DNA of 64,000 nucleotides, from positions 1,860,001 to 1,924,000 of the forward strand of contig LR632930.1 in assembly GCA_902167325.1 (NCBI GenBank), read 5' to 3'. Shown here piece after piece: positions 19,201 through 25,980 of the stretch. The stretch's first letter is position 1, and each line of letters starts with the position of its first letter. Source of the stretch: Chitinophaga pinensis (GTDB lineage Bacteria; Bacteroidota; Bacteroidia; Chitinophagales; Chitinophagaceae). Under the pieces are notes generated by a model that saw only the letters and a program-made list of their open reading frames with translations, had not been told where the DNA came from and did not search any database. The translations under genes were made by a program, and so were the position numbers.

Positions 19201-19379
19201 CTATTGGTAACCGTACCATTGGTGCTGCATCTGCGGGGGGAATGATACTGGGAACACTTGGCGGGGTACTCATGATACCCGGACTGTACTACATTTTCGG
19301 GAAACTCGCTGAGCGGCGGAAGCTCATTAAGGATGAAGAAGAGAATCCATTAACTGAAGAACTAGATCACAATGTTTAA
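16215..19379 (+). CDS. RND multidrug efflux pump, inner-membrane subunit (HAE1 type)
   Basis: Proton-driven exporter of the AcrB/MexB class, 1054 residues, with twelve predicted membrane helices and two large periplasmic loops. The start FMKRPVFAIVISIFIIFLGV is typical. The TM4 proton-relay segment reads GIVVDNAIVVIE, so the second of the two acidic residues found in AcrB (D407-D408) is Asn here; the TM10 lysine is kept (LLGKNAVLIVEF). The porter-domain sequence QFPSIAPPRVIVSVAYPGAS is standard. Its last 8 nt overlap the outer-membrane gene, which indicates translational coupling. Substrates cannot be told; hydrophobic drugs or bile-like compounds are usual for the class. Confidence 0.95.
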   Translation: MFNIFMKRPVFAIVISIFIIFLGVLAINVLPTSQFPSIAPPRVIVSVAYPGASADVLVQSVLIPMEKAVNGVPGMKYMTSDAVSAGEANIQVVFELGTDPNQAVVNVKNRIEQVTSRLPELVQREGIIVNILQPNMLMYVNVYSKDPKADENFLYNYSNINILQELRRVNGIGSAQILGSRQYAMRVWLKPDRMRAYNVSTEEVMEALSTQSIIGSPGRLGRSDGKRSEALEYVLTYPGRYNKPEQYENVIIRANPEGEVLYLKDVAEVEFGSEFYDIYSNLNGHPSAAIVLKQTYGSNASEVIKDIKAKLNEIRADFPPGMDYEISYDVSSFLDASIEKVLHTLGEAFILVALVVFIFLGDWRSTLIPTLAVPVSLIGAFFFMQLFGLTINLITLFALVLAIGIVVDNAIVVIEAVHAKMEEENLTPYVASYRVVHEISGAIVAITFVMAAVFIPVAFMSGPVGIFYRQFAITMATSIVLSGVVALTLTPVLCAMILKNNHGKPKRKTPIDHALDAFNRVFGKLTGRYEKLLHRIVSRRGLTVVVLLVCCAGIFGISKSLPSGFIPNEDQGMIYAIVQTPPGSTLERTNDISRKLQEIAEKVEGIRSVSALAGYEVLTEGRGSNAGTCLINLEDWSKRKHNVNEIIEELEEKAKEIPGATIEFFGPPAVPGYGAAGGFALRLLDKTNNDDYKELEKVNDQFMEALEKRKELTGLFTFFSANYPQYELQIDNKAAMQKGVSIGKAMDNLSILIGSTYELGFVRFGTALKVYVQASPEYRRLPDDLMQLYVKNDRDEMVPYSAFMSIKKSHGLNEITRFNMYTSSAIRGEPAAGYSSGEAIAAIREVAAKTLPRGYDIDWEGLSKDESERGNEALYIFLIVLAFVYLILAAQYESFFLPLAVVLSLPAGVFGAFLLVKVMGLANDIYAQVGLVMLVGLLGKNAVLIVEFAVQKHRAGMSVLQAAIEGARVRFRPILMTSLAFIAGLIPLVFATGPGAIGNRTIGAASAGGMILGTLGGVLMIPGLYYIFGKLAERRKLIKDEEENPLTEELDHNV

Positions 19380-20802
19380 ATATCGGAAATTAACATACAT
19401 CGCCGTAGGATGTGCGTGCCTTACTTATACGGCATGTAAGATCCCCGAATTGGCGGAAACGCCGGCTATTAATAATGTTCCTGCCAGTTTTAATGGTAGC
19501 GGGGATACGGTAAGTACGGCTTCCATGTCATGGAAAGCGTTTTTTGCAGACCCTGATCTGGCGGCACTGATAGACACTGCACTCCTCCATAATCAGGAAC
19601 TGAATATAGCGCAGTGGGAAATTGAGATGGCGCGGAACGAGGTGCGGGCACGGAAAGGGGAGTACCTCCCGTCTGTTGGACTTAGGGCTGGTGCAGGCGT
19701 GGAAAAAGTAGGGCGCTATACCAGTCAGGGTGCCAACGATGCCAATACCGAAATCAAGGAAGGAAAGGAAACGCCCGAGCCGCTGGGTGACTTTATGGTG
19801 GGTGCGTTTGCCAGCTGGGAAGTGGATATCTGGCACAAGCTGCGTAATGCGAAGAAGGCCGCTGCTGCCCGGTACCTCGCTTCGGTAGAGGGACGGAACT
19901 TCGCAGTAACCCATCTTATTGCAGAAATTGCCACTTCCTATTATGAGCTGCTGGCCCTCGACAAGCAGCTGGAGATCGTAGATCAGAACATTGCCATTCA
20001 GGGCAATGCACTTTCTGTAGTGAAGCTGCAAAAGGAGGCCACCCGGGTAACAGAACTGGCGGTGCGCAAATTTGAAGCAGAAGTACTGCGTACGCAGAGC
20101 CTCCGGTTCGATATCCTTCAGCGCATTGTAGAAACGGAGAACAGGATGGGATTACTGACAGGCCGATATCCATCGCATGTGCCGCGGAATAGCCGGCAGT
20201 TCGGTGCAGTGGTGGCAAGTGTCAGCGGAGGCATACCCTCAGCTATGCTGGCGAACCGGCCCGATATCCGTGAGGCAGAACTGAAGCTTGTTGCTGCTAA
20301 GCTCGATGTGAAATCGGCCCGTGCGCAGTTCTATCCTTCTTTGGGGATCACTGCGGGGGTGGGGTATCGCGCATTCAATCCATCTTATCTCATCAAAACA
20401 CCAGCGTCTCTCCTGTATTCGCTCGCAGGCGATCTGGCAGCGCCTTTGGTGAACAGGAACGGTATCAAGGCGGCATACCTCAATGCCAACGCTAAACAGA
20501 TACAAACGGTGTATGAATATGAGCGTACGATTCTGAATGCATATGTGGAAGTGGTTAACCAGTTGTCGAAGATCGCTAACCTGGAGAAGCGTTATGATCT
20601 GCAGTCGAAGCAGGTTGAGGCACTTACCCAGTCCATTGCCATCTCTAACGATTTGTTTGCTTCTGCACGGGCGGATTATATGGAAGTACTGATGACGCAG
20701 CGCGATGCACTGGAGTCGAGGTTCGAACTGGTGGAAACACAATTACAGCAATTGCAGGCCGTGGTAAGTGCATACAGGGCACTTGGCGGAGGCTGGAAAT
20801 AA
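19372..20802 (+). CDS. Outer-membrane efflux channel lipoprotein (TolC/NodT family)
   Basis: Trimeric outer-membrane duct that completes the tripartite pump. Lipoprotein signal MFKYRKLTYIAVGCACLTYTAC with lipidation expected at C22. Two tandem OEP repeats follow, each with long helices and a beta-hairpin; LNIAQWEIEMARNEVRARKG and ANRPDIREAELKLVAAKLDV are typical of NodT/OprM-like proteins. 476 residues is the usual size. The start codon lies inside the 3' end of the pump gene. The operon ends at a hairpin 18 nt after this stop. Confidence 0.94.
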   Translation: MFKYRKLTYIAVGCACLTYTACKIPELAETPAINNVPASFNGSGDTVSTASMSWKAFFADPDLAALIDTALLHNQELNIAQWEIEMARNEVRARKGEYLPSVGLRAGAGVEKVGRYTSQGANDANTEIKEGKETPEPLGDFMVGAFASWEVDIWHKLRNAKKAAAARYLASVEGRNFAVTHLIAEIATSYYELLALDKQLEIVDQNIAIQGNALSVVKLQKEATRVTELAVRKFEAEVLRTQSLRFDILQRIVETENRMGLLTGRYPSHVPRNSRQFGAVVASVSGGIPSAMLANRPDIREAELKLVAAKLDVKSARAQFYPSLGITAGVGYRAFNPSYLIKTPASLLYSLAGDLAAPLVNRNGIKAAYLNANAKQIQTVYEYERTILNAYVEVVNQLSKIANLEKRYDLQSKQVEALTQSIAISNDLFASARADYMEVLMTQRDALESRFELVETQLQQLQAVVSAYRALGGGWK

Positions 20803-20820
20803 CAGGCAGGATAAATTGGG

Positions 20821-20854
20821 AAGACGGGCTTTGCAGCAATGCAAGGCCTGTCTT
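20821..20854. terminator. Terminator of the efflux operon, overlapping the end of the convergent gene
   Basis: 14-bp stem (two G-T pairs), AAGACGGGCTTTGC against GCAAGGCCTGTCTT, loop AGCAAT, followed on the plus strand by ATTTTGG. The right arm covers the last two bases of the beta-helix gene, so the hairpin probably serves both convergent units. Confidence 0.75.
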
Positions 20855-21962
20855 ATTTTGGAACGTTGGATAATCTGCAATTGGTGCAGGCAGGGTTATA
20901 AGAAATAGTCCCGCCGTTTTCAGGCACTGGCAGCTGTGGCCTGCGCCAGGTACTGTCTGTAGTATGAATCCACTGATTGCGGGAGAACGTGAAGCTTTCC
21001 GGAGCTGTGCCGGGGCCAACACTGCAAACGGTACGTACCTGGCCATTGATACAGATCTTATTGTTGCTGAATGTATTATCCGCGCATTTCACAAAGCGCA
21101 GTGTATCCTTATTCTCCTGCAGGATGCGGATCACCCATCTTTCAGGATGGCATATGGTGTTATTGATAACGGAAGAGCGGATGCAGCCAACAAATGCCAC
21201 CGGTACATCGGAGCCGGTGAAGTAGTTGTTGTCAATCACAAGATCAGCTGCTTCCCAGATGGCATTAGCCGGGCGGAAGAATGCCTCACCGGTACTGCCT
21301 CCAAGGTTAATGGCCCGGCTGCCGGCGTTGATGAATACACTCTGCTCTACTTTAATATGACTGCTGCCGCCTTTCATCTGGACGGCATTGGCACCCAGAT
21401 TTTCGAAGTGACATTGGGAGATGAGTGCCTGATGACAACCCACCATATCTATCCCGCTGCCTCCTTTTGACCCATTGATAAATGTGCATTGGCGAATGGT
21501 GAGTGCATCTACCCCGGAAAGCTTCAGCAGATCGTTGTTGCCACTGGCGGCCATGTCTTTGAAAATACAGTGCCGGAAAACGATGTGATGGGCCGGGGAG
21601 GCGTAAGTGCTGCCATCGTCGAAGTTAACGCCGTTGCCTGTTTGTTTGGAAAACCCCATCCCTTCAATATGGAGATAGGCTACATCGCTGCCCCTCCACG
21701 CAGCAGTGCCTCCCTCAAACCAGACAGTTCCCTGTTGCGCTGCCATGATATATATCCATTGTGTCGCAGTTCCCTGCAGGCCGTCCAGCAACTGATTGCC
21801 GGGATAAGTGCCGGCATGAATAAGTATAGTGTCGCCGGGAGTAGCAGCATTAGCTGCAGTAGTAACGTCCGGGAATGGCTGGCCGTGGCCGGTATGGAGG
21901 ACCTTGGCCGCCAAAGGGCGGGGGAGGAGGCCGATGGAAAGGAGGAAAAGGAGCAGGCGCAT
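20853..21962 (-). CDS. Secreted right-handed beta-helix protein
   Basis: 369 residues with a signal peptide (MRLLLFLLSIGLLPRPLAA). The body has regular parallel beta-helix turns with repeated NN, HIVFRHCIFKD, LTIRQCTFINGS, ALISQCHFENLG and HIKVEQSVFIN patterns, each with a stacked Cys, Phe or Val, as in the PbH1/Beta_helix families of polysaccharide lyases, pectinesterases and surface proteins. The opening (DVTTAANAATPGDTILIHAGTYPG) is the usual capping strand of this fold. I see no residues that identify a lyase family. It lies 48 nt downstream of the MocR gene on the same strand, so the two may share a transcript. Confidence 0.8.
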   Translation of the reverse strand: MRLLLFLLSIGLLPRPLAAKVLHTGHGQPFPDVTTAANAATPGDTILIHAGTYPGNQLLDGLQGTATQWIYIMAAQQGTVWFEGGTAAWRGSDVAYLHIEGMGFSKQTGNGVNFDDGSTYASPAHHIVFRHCIFKDMAASGNNDLLKLSGVDALTIRQCTFINGSKGGSGIDMVGCHQALISQCHFENLGANAVQMKGGSSHIKVEQSVFINAGSRAINLGGSTGEAFFRPANAIWEAADLVIDNNYFTGSDVPVAFVGCIRSSVINNTICHPERWVIRILQENKDTLRFVKCADNTFSNNKICINGQVRTVCSVGPGTAPESFTFSRNQWIHTTDSTWRRPQLPVPENGGTISYNPACTNCRLSNVPK

Positions 21963-22010
21963 ATGGTCCGGCGTTTCTTTAAAAGTAACAAAATGTTTAT
22001 TTAAAGAATA

Positions 22011-23429
22011 CTACAGCATTTCCGCAATCGCCTTAATCCCTTCTTCCAGCTGTGCCTCCGTTACCGATCCATAACTCATTCGGATGCCATTCACTGCTTT
22101 GTCGCAGCTGAAGCGGTCGGGCGTAATGATCTGGATGCCTTTTTCACAGAGCTTTTCAGATACCTTCTTCCAGTTGGGGATAGCGGATGGTACGATCCAG
22201 AAGGCGAGGCCGCCATCGGGTGTCTGGAAAGTGGCTTTATTGGCGAGATGCTTATGTAAAAGGGCCTCGGTATAATCCCGCTTCGCTTTGTAGTATTGGG
22301 TTGCTTTACGGAGGTGGCGTTTGATGGTGCCATCGTTGATGAGCTGCAGCACTGCCTGTTCCATAATTGCATCTCCCTGTACATCGATGATCTTACGTAT
22401 TGCGCTTACCTTTTCCATCAGCACGTGCGAATTACTGACGAGGTATCCTATCCTTAATGCAGGCGCCACCACTTTACTCATGGTGCCGATATACACATAA
22501 TTTTTCAGGTTGCCGTGGCTGGATATTGGAAGCACAGGTCTGTACCCGAAATGGAACTCATTGTCGTAGTCATCTTCAATAATGGTAAATCCGTATTCGT
22601 TGGAGAGTTGTATTAGTTCCAGGCGGCGCTGCAGGCTGAGGGTTACCGTAGTGGGGTATTGATGGTGGGGTGTGGTATAAAGGGCTTGGATGTTTTTGCC
22701 GGATTGCAGATGACGGATAACATCGCTGATTACAAGTCCCTCCTCATCCACACGTACCGGCAATACCTGCGCTCCTGCATGCTCAAAGGCCTTCCATGCA
22801 GGCTGGTATCCCGGGTTTTCAACCATCACGAAGCCGTCTTTCTCAAGCAGGCACTGGGCGGTGAGGTACATCGCCATCTGGCTGCCGCGGGTAATGCATA
22901 TCTGCTGCTCATTTAACTGCATACCCCGCTGGTGATTGAGCATCTGTACGATAGCCCTGCGGAAGGCAATGTCTCCCAGTTCATGAGTGTATCCCATCAG
23001 CTGCCATTTCGCTTTGCGCTGGAAGATCTGCCGGTAGGCTCTTGCCAATGCCGTAACAGGGGCTATTTTACTATCAGGGTGCCCGTCGTCGAAGTTGATC
23101 CGGGTTTTAAGTTCCAACGCCTCAGGGATGCTTTTTTGAGCAGCCTTACGGGAGCCTTTTTGTAAAGCGGGCAGCGTTTCTGACACAAAGGTGCCCCGCC
23201 TTTCCCGCGATACCAGCCATTCTTCATTGAGCAATACCTGCAGTGCCTCCACTATCGTATTCCTGTTCAGTTTCAGTTCCTGTGCAAGGGCACGGCTGCC
23301 CGGCAGGGCGGTACCGCCTTTTAGTCTGCCCGATTGAATATCAGCAATGATGGCATCCGCTATCTGCAGATAAACCGCTTTCTCCGAACGGTCATCTATC
23401 TGTAATTCCAACTTCCATGGTCTAAGCAT
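22011..23429 (-). CDS. MocR/PdxR-type transcription regulator (GntR wHTH + aminotransferase fold)
   Basis: The N-terminal 75 residues are a GntR winged helix (LPGSRALAQELKLNRNTIVEAL), joined by a linker to a fold-type I aminotransferase domain (about 120-470). The PLP-binding lysine is K319 in GTMSKVVAPALRIGY, with the usual DDYDNEFHFG and ITRGSQMAMYL motifs. MocR proteins sense PLP or a PLP-amino acid adduct and regulate vitamin B6, amino-acid or GABA-type genes. This gene is divergent from the cupin/aldolase operon, and the two promoters sit back to back in the short gap, so that operon is its probable target. A PLP-homeostasis gene (YggS family) lies shortly after the operon. Confidence 0.92.
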   Translation of the reverse strand: MLRPWKLELQIDDRSEKAVYLQIADAIIADIQSGRLKGGTALPGSRALAQELKLNRNTIVEALQVLLNEEWLVSRERRGTFVSETLPALQKGSRKAAQKSIPEALELKTRINFDDGHPDSKIAPVTALARAYRQIFQRKAKWQLMGYTHELGDIAFRRAIVQMLNHQRGMQLNEQQICITRGSQMAMYLTAQCLLEKDGFVMVENPGYQPAWKAFEHAGAQVLPVRVDEEGLVISDVIRHLQSGKNIQALYTTPHHQYPTTVTLSLQRRLELIQLSNEYGFTIIEDDYDNEFHFGYRPVLPISSHGNLKNYVYIGTMSKVVAPALRIGYLVSNSHVLMEKVSAIRKIIDVQGDAIMEQAVLQLINDGTIKRHLRKATQYYKAKRDYTEALLHKHLANKATFQTPDGGLAFWIVPSAIPNWKKVSEKLCEKGIQIITPDRFSCDKAVNGIRMSYGSVTEAQLEEGIKAIAEML

Positions 23430-23472
23430 CTGGACTACCTGATTTTATGAAAACTGTATCATTTAGGTGGTC

Positions 23473-23503
23473 CAAAGGTAGGGTAATTTTGTGTCGTCAT
23501 CAA
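23473..23503 (-). promoter_or_regulatory. Promoter of the MocR gene
   Basis: On the minus strand a perfect Bacteroidota -7 box TACCTTTG (23480-23473) is preceded at a 20-nt spacing by TTG (23503-23501), matching the -33 element. The start codon is about 44 nt downstream. Confidence 0.65.
23484..23491 (+). promoter_or_regulatory. -7 box of the cupin/aldolase operon
   Basis: TAATTTTG matches TAnnTTTG exactly and lies only 3 bp from the opposing MocR -7 box, so the two promoters share control DNA. The first gene of the operon starts 36 nt downstream. No clear -33 TTG was found. Confidence 0.55.
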
Positions 23504-23527
23504 TCAGATCACTTAAAACATCCTCCC

Positions 23528-24010
23528 ATGGTTCAAACAGATCAAACACCCGTAACGGATGCGAAGCAGTTCAGTTCCAAAGACTTCCATGAAACATTCG
23601 CCCGCCCGAAATTTGTGAAACCTTCGCATCTCATCCACAAGAATGTGGAGAAGGCAGGAGCGCACAATCAGTTCTCTACCGAAAGGAAACACCCCGTTTT
23701 CTTTGTGGACCTGCCCAGTAAAAACGTCAGTATGACTATCGGCGGACTCCTGCCGGGGCAACTTACCAACCGCCACCGGCATACCTACGAAACGGTGCTG
23801 TATGTGATCGAAGGCCGTGGCTGGACGGAGATTGAAGGCGAGCAGGTGGAGTGGCAGGCAGGAGATGCGGTTTACATTCCTTCCTGGGCCTGGCACCGGC
23901 ATCAGAACCTCAACGAAGCAGAGCCTGCCAAATACATTGCCTGTGAGAACGCTCCGCAGTTACAGAACCTCGGCGTAGCACTCCGTGAAGAAGAAGGGCG
24001 CGACCTCTGA
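23528..24010 (+). CDS. Cupin-domain protein
   Basis: 160-residue single-domain cupin, cytoplasmic. The ATG used matches the first plausible start after the -7 box; an upstream in-frame ATG lies 5' of the promoter and was rejected. Metal-site motif 1 is H83-R-H85 with E nearby (NRHRHTYETVLYVIEGRGW); motif 2 contributes a His in PSWAWHRHQN. Such small cupins serve as dioxygenases, isomerases or sugar-binding sensors; the sequence does not choose. First gene of an operon with a DHDPS-like aldolase (35 nt away) and a mini-thioredoxin, divergent from a MocR regulator. Confidence 0.8.
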   Translation: MVQTDQTPVTDAKQFSSKDFHETFARPKFVKPSHLIHKNVEKAGAHNQFSTERKHPVFFVDLPSKNVSMTIGGLLPGQLTNRHRHTYETVLYVIEGRGWTEIEGEQVEWQAGDAVYIPSWAWHRHQNLNEAEPAKYIACENAPQLQNLGVALREEEGRDL

Positions 24011-24045
24011 TCCGGTATTCATCAAATCCAGCACAGCATTACAAC

Positions 24046-24930
24046 ATGAAACACATCCCGATTCAGGGCGTTGTCGCTTACCCGATCACACCCTTCAATG
24101 ATAAAGAACAATTGAACCTCCCCCTGTTCAGGTCTCTGGTGGAAAGGCTGGTGGCATCCGGCTCTCATGCAATAGCCCCTTTAGGCAGCACAGGCGTTTT
24201 GCCGTACCTCACTGATGAAGAGAAAGAGGCAGTTACAGAAGCCTGCATTCAGCAGGTGGCAGGCCGTGTACCTACATTGGTGGGCGTATCTAACCTTACC
24301 ACAGAAAAAACGATCTGGCATGCTAGGTTCGCGGAAAAGGCGGGTGCCTCTGCCGTGATGATCATTCCCATGAGCTATTGGAAGCTGACGGATGATGAGA
24401 TCGTGGCGCATTATGATGCCGTGGCTTCCTCCATTGCCATTCCTATCATGGCATACAACAATCCGGCAACGGGTGGGGTGGATATGTCGCCGGCACTACT
24501 GAAACGTTTGCTGGAGATCCCCAATGTAACGATGATCAAGGAAAGCACGGGCGATATCCAGCGGATGCATTATCTCCGGAAAGCGCTGGGAGAAGATGTG
24601 GCTTTTTACAATGGATCGAATCCGTTGGCGCTGGCAGCTTTCACCGCAGGGGCACGCGGGTGGTGTACGGCTGCTCCCAATCTCATCCCTGCATTAAACA
24701 TTGCATTGCATGATGCGGTACAACGGAATGATTTCAATGCAGCCCGCGAAGTATTTTATCAACAACTGGATCTCCTCAGGTTTATAGTGGCAAAAGGATT
24801 GCCACGGGCTGTGAAGGCAGGGTTACAGATATTAGGGGAAGATGGCGGTTTCCTGAGAAGCCCGCTTAAACCCCTTACACCTGCCGAATCAGCAGAATTA
24901 TCCACCATTCTTTCAAGCATTAAAAACTAA
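24046..24930 (+). CDS. DHDPS/NAL-superfamily lyase, not a canonical DapA
   Basis: Class I aldolase/dehydratase of about 294 residues. Schiff-base lysine in TMIKESTGD and catalytic Tyr in MAYNNPATGG. The substrate-loop motif reads PLGSTGVLPYL, where DapA has GTTGE, and the arginine that follows YNxP in DapA is missing (YNNPAT), so I do not expect dihydrodipicolinate synthase activity. Related enzymes handle 2-keto-3-deoxy sugar acids, 4-hydroxyproline-derived keto acids, or trans-o-hydroxybenzylidene pyruvate. Context: cupin gene upstream, mini-thioredoxin 5 nt downstream, MocR regulator opposite. Substrate unknown. Confidence 0.85.
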   Translation: MKHIPIQGVVAYPITPFNDKEQLNLPLFRSLVERLVASGSHAIAPLGSTGVLPYLTDEEKEAVTEACIQQVAGRVPTLVGVSNLTTEKTIWHARFAEKAGASAVMIIPMSYWKLTDDEIVAHYDAVASSIAIPIMAYNNPATGGVDMSPALLKRLLEIPNVTMIKESTGDIQRMHYLRKALGEDVAFYNGSNPLALAAFTAGARGWCTAAPNLIPALNIALHDAVQRNDFNAAREVFYQQLDLLRFIVAKGLPRAVKAGLQILGEDGGFLRSPLKPLTPAESAELSTILSSIKN

Positions 24931-24935
24931 TCACC

Positions 24936-25166
24936 ATGGCAAAATCAGTATTTTATCATGCAGGCTGCCCTGTTTGTGTGAGCGCAGAGCAAGACATCAT
25001 CCAGCTTATCGGAGCAGAGAACGTTGAAGTAGTACACCTCGGGAATGACAGATCCCGGCTGGCGGAAGCGGAAGCTGCAGGCATTCAGTCAGTACCCGCA
25101 TTGGTAACACCCAACGGGAATGTATTGCACATCAATTTCGGAGCAGCTTTTGCAGACCTGAAATAG
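24936..25166 (+). CDS. Mini-thioredoxin / glutaredoxin-like protein
   Basis: 76 residues, no signal peptide, so cytoplasmic. Thioredoxin-like beta-alpha-beta start with a redox motif GCPVC at residues 10-14 and a cis-Pro segment VPALVTPNG. It is shorter than true thioredoxins and resembles the small redox proteins of the glutaredoxin or Trx_3 type. It follows the aldolase gene by 5 nt and so probably supports the same pathway, for instance by reducing or protecting an enzyme. Confidence 0.75.
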   Translation: MAKSVFYHAGCPVCVSAEQDIIQLIGAENVEVVHLGNDRSRLAEAEAAGIQSVPALVTPNGNVLHINFGAAFADLK

Positions 25167-25184
25167 TTACAAACAACGAAGCCG

Positions 25185-25215
25185 CCCGGCAATTGGTGCT
25201 TTACCTTTTGCCGGG
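25185..25215 (+). terminator. Hairpin after the cupin/aldolase operon
   Basis: Perfect arms CCCGGCAA / TTGCCGGG around a 15-nt loop, followed by TTTAGG, 18 nt after the mini-thioredoxin stop. Moderate terminator. Confidence 0.5.
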
Positions 25216-25245
25216 TTTAGGCATGTATTTAATGAATGTTTTCGA

Positions 25246-25980
25246 ATGTATCAGGACGTAAATAGTAATATCGCTAAGATCCGGCAGCGGATAGCTGCGG
25301 CCTGTATTGCCAGTGGAAGGTTGCCCGAAGAAGTGCGCCTGCTGCTGGCTACCAAGACCGTACCTGCCAATGGCATCAGGATGGCACTCAAAGCAGGGGA
25401 GACGCTGATTGCAGAGAACAGGGTACAGGAACTGAAGGAGAAGTGGGATGCGTTGAAAGATATACCCCACGAGCATCATTTTATCGGGCATTTACAAACG
25501 AACAAGATCAAAGACCTCCTGAAGCATGATGTAACCTGCATCCAGTCGGCAGACCGGATTGAACTGGCAGAGAAGCTGTATCAGCAATTATCGGCCACCA
25601 GCCGTACGATGGACATTCTCATACAGGTAAATACATCCGGGGAAGAAAGCAAGTTCGGTGTTCATCCCTCTCATGCGGCTGACCTTGTGAAACAGGTGGC
25701 AGCACTTGGAACGCTGAAAGTAAAAGGCCTGATGACGATCGGTTTGTTTAGTGCGGATAGTGAAGAAGTGCGCAAATGCTTCCATATGCTCCGCATCCTC
25801 CGTGATGAGATTGCCGCCATGGATATCCCGGGTGTGGAGATGAAGGAATTGTCGATGGGGATGAGTAGCGATCTGGAAATTGCTATTGCGGAAGGAGCTA
25901 CTATAGTAAGAGTGGGCACTGCCATATTCGGACAGCGCCCTACTCCGGATAGTTTTTACTGGAACGAAAAACAGGATTAA
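25246..25980 (+). CDS. yggS: YggS-family PLP homeostasis protein (PLPBP)
   Basis: Single-domain alanine-racemase-fold PLP carrier that keeps free pyridoxal phosphate and amino-acid pools balanced. The PLP lysine is K37 in LLLATKTVP. Other family hallmarks: IAENRVQELKEKW, HFIGHLQTNK, QVNTSGEESKFG, GLMTIGLF and a C-terminal LSMGMSSDLEIAI phosphate-binding segment with RVGTAIFG. 244 residues is slightly longer than average (about 230). Its last 4 nt overlap the end of the convergent gene. It is not clearly part of the preceding operon, since a hairpin lies between. Confidence 0.93.
   Translation: MYQDVNSNIAKIRQRIAAACIASGRLPEEVRLLLATKTVPANGIRMALKAGETLIAENRVQELKEKWDALKDIPHEHHFIGHLQTNKIKDLLKHDVTCIQSADRIELAEKLYQQLSATSRTMDILIQVNTSGEESKFGVHPSHAADLVKQVAALGTLKVKGLMTIGLFSADSEEVRKCFHMLRILRDEIAAMDIPGVEMKELSMGMSSDLEIAIAEGATIVRVGTAIFGQRPTPDSFYWNEKQD

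Noticed and set aside
20853..21962. PL6 alginate/chondroitin lyase
   Set aside because: Beta-helix fold is clear, but no family-specific catalytic residues were seen.
22011..23429. LysN-type 2-aminoadipate aminotransferase that would complete the hydroxylysine route
   Set aside because: The N-terminal GntR winged helix and divergent target operon mark it as a MocR regulator; LysN lacks the HTH.
24046..24930. DapA of lysine biosynthesis
   Set aside because: Lacks the GTTGE motif and the Arg after YNxP.
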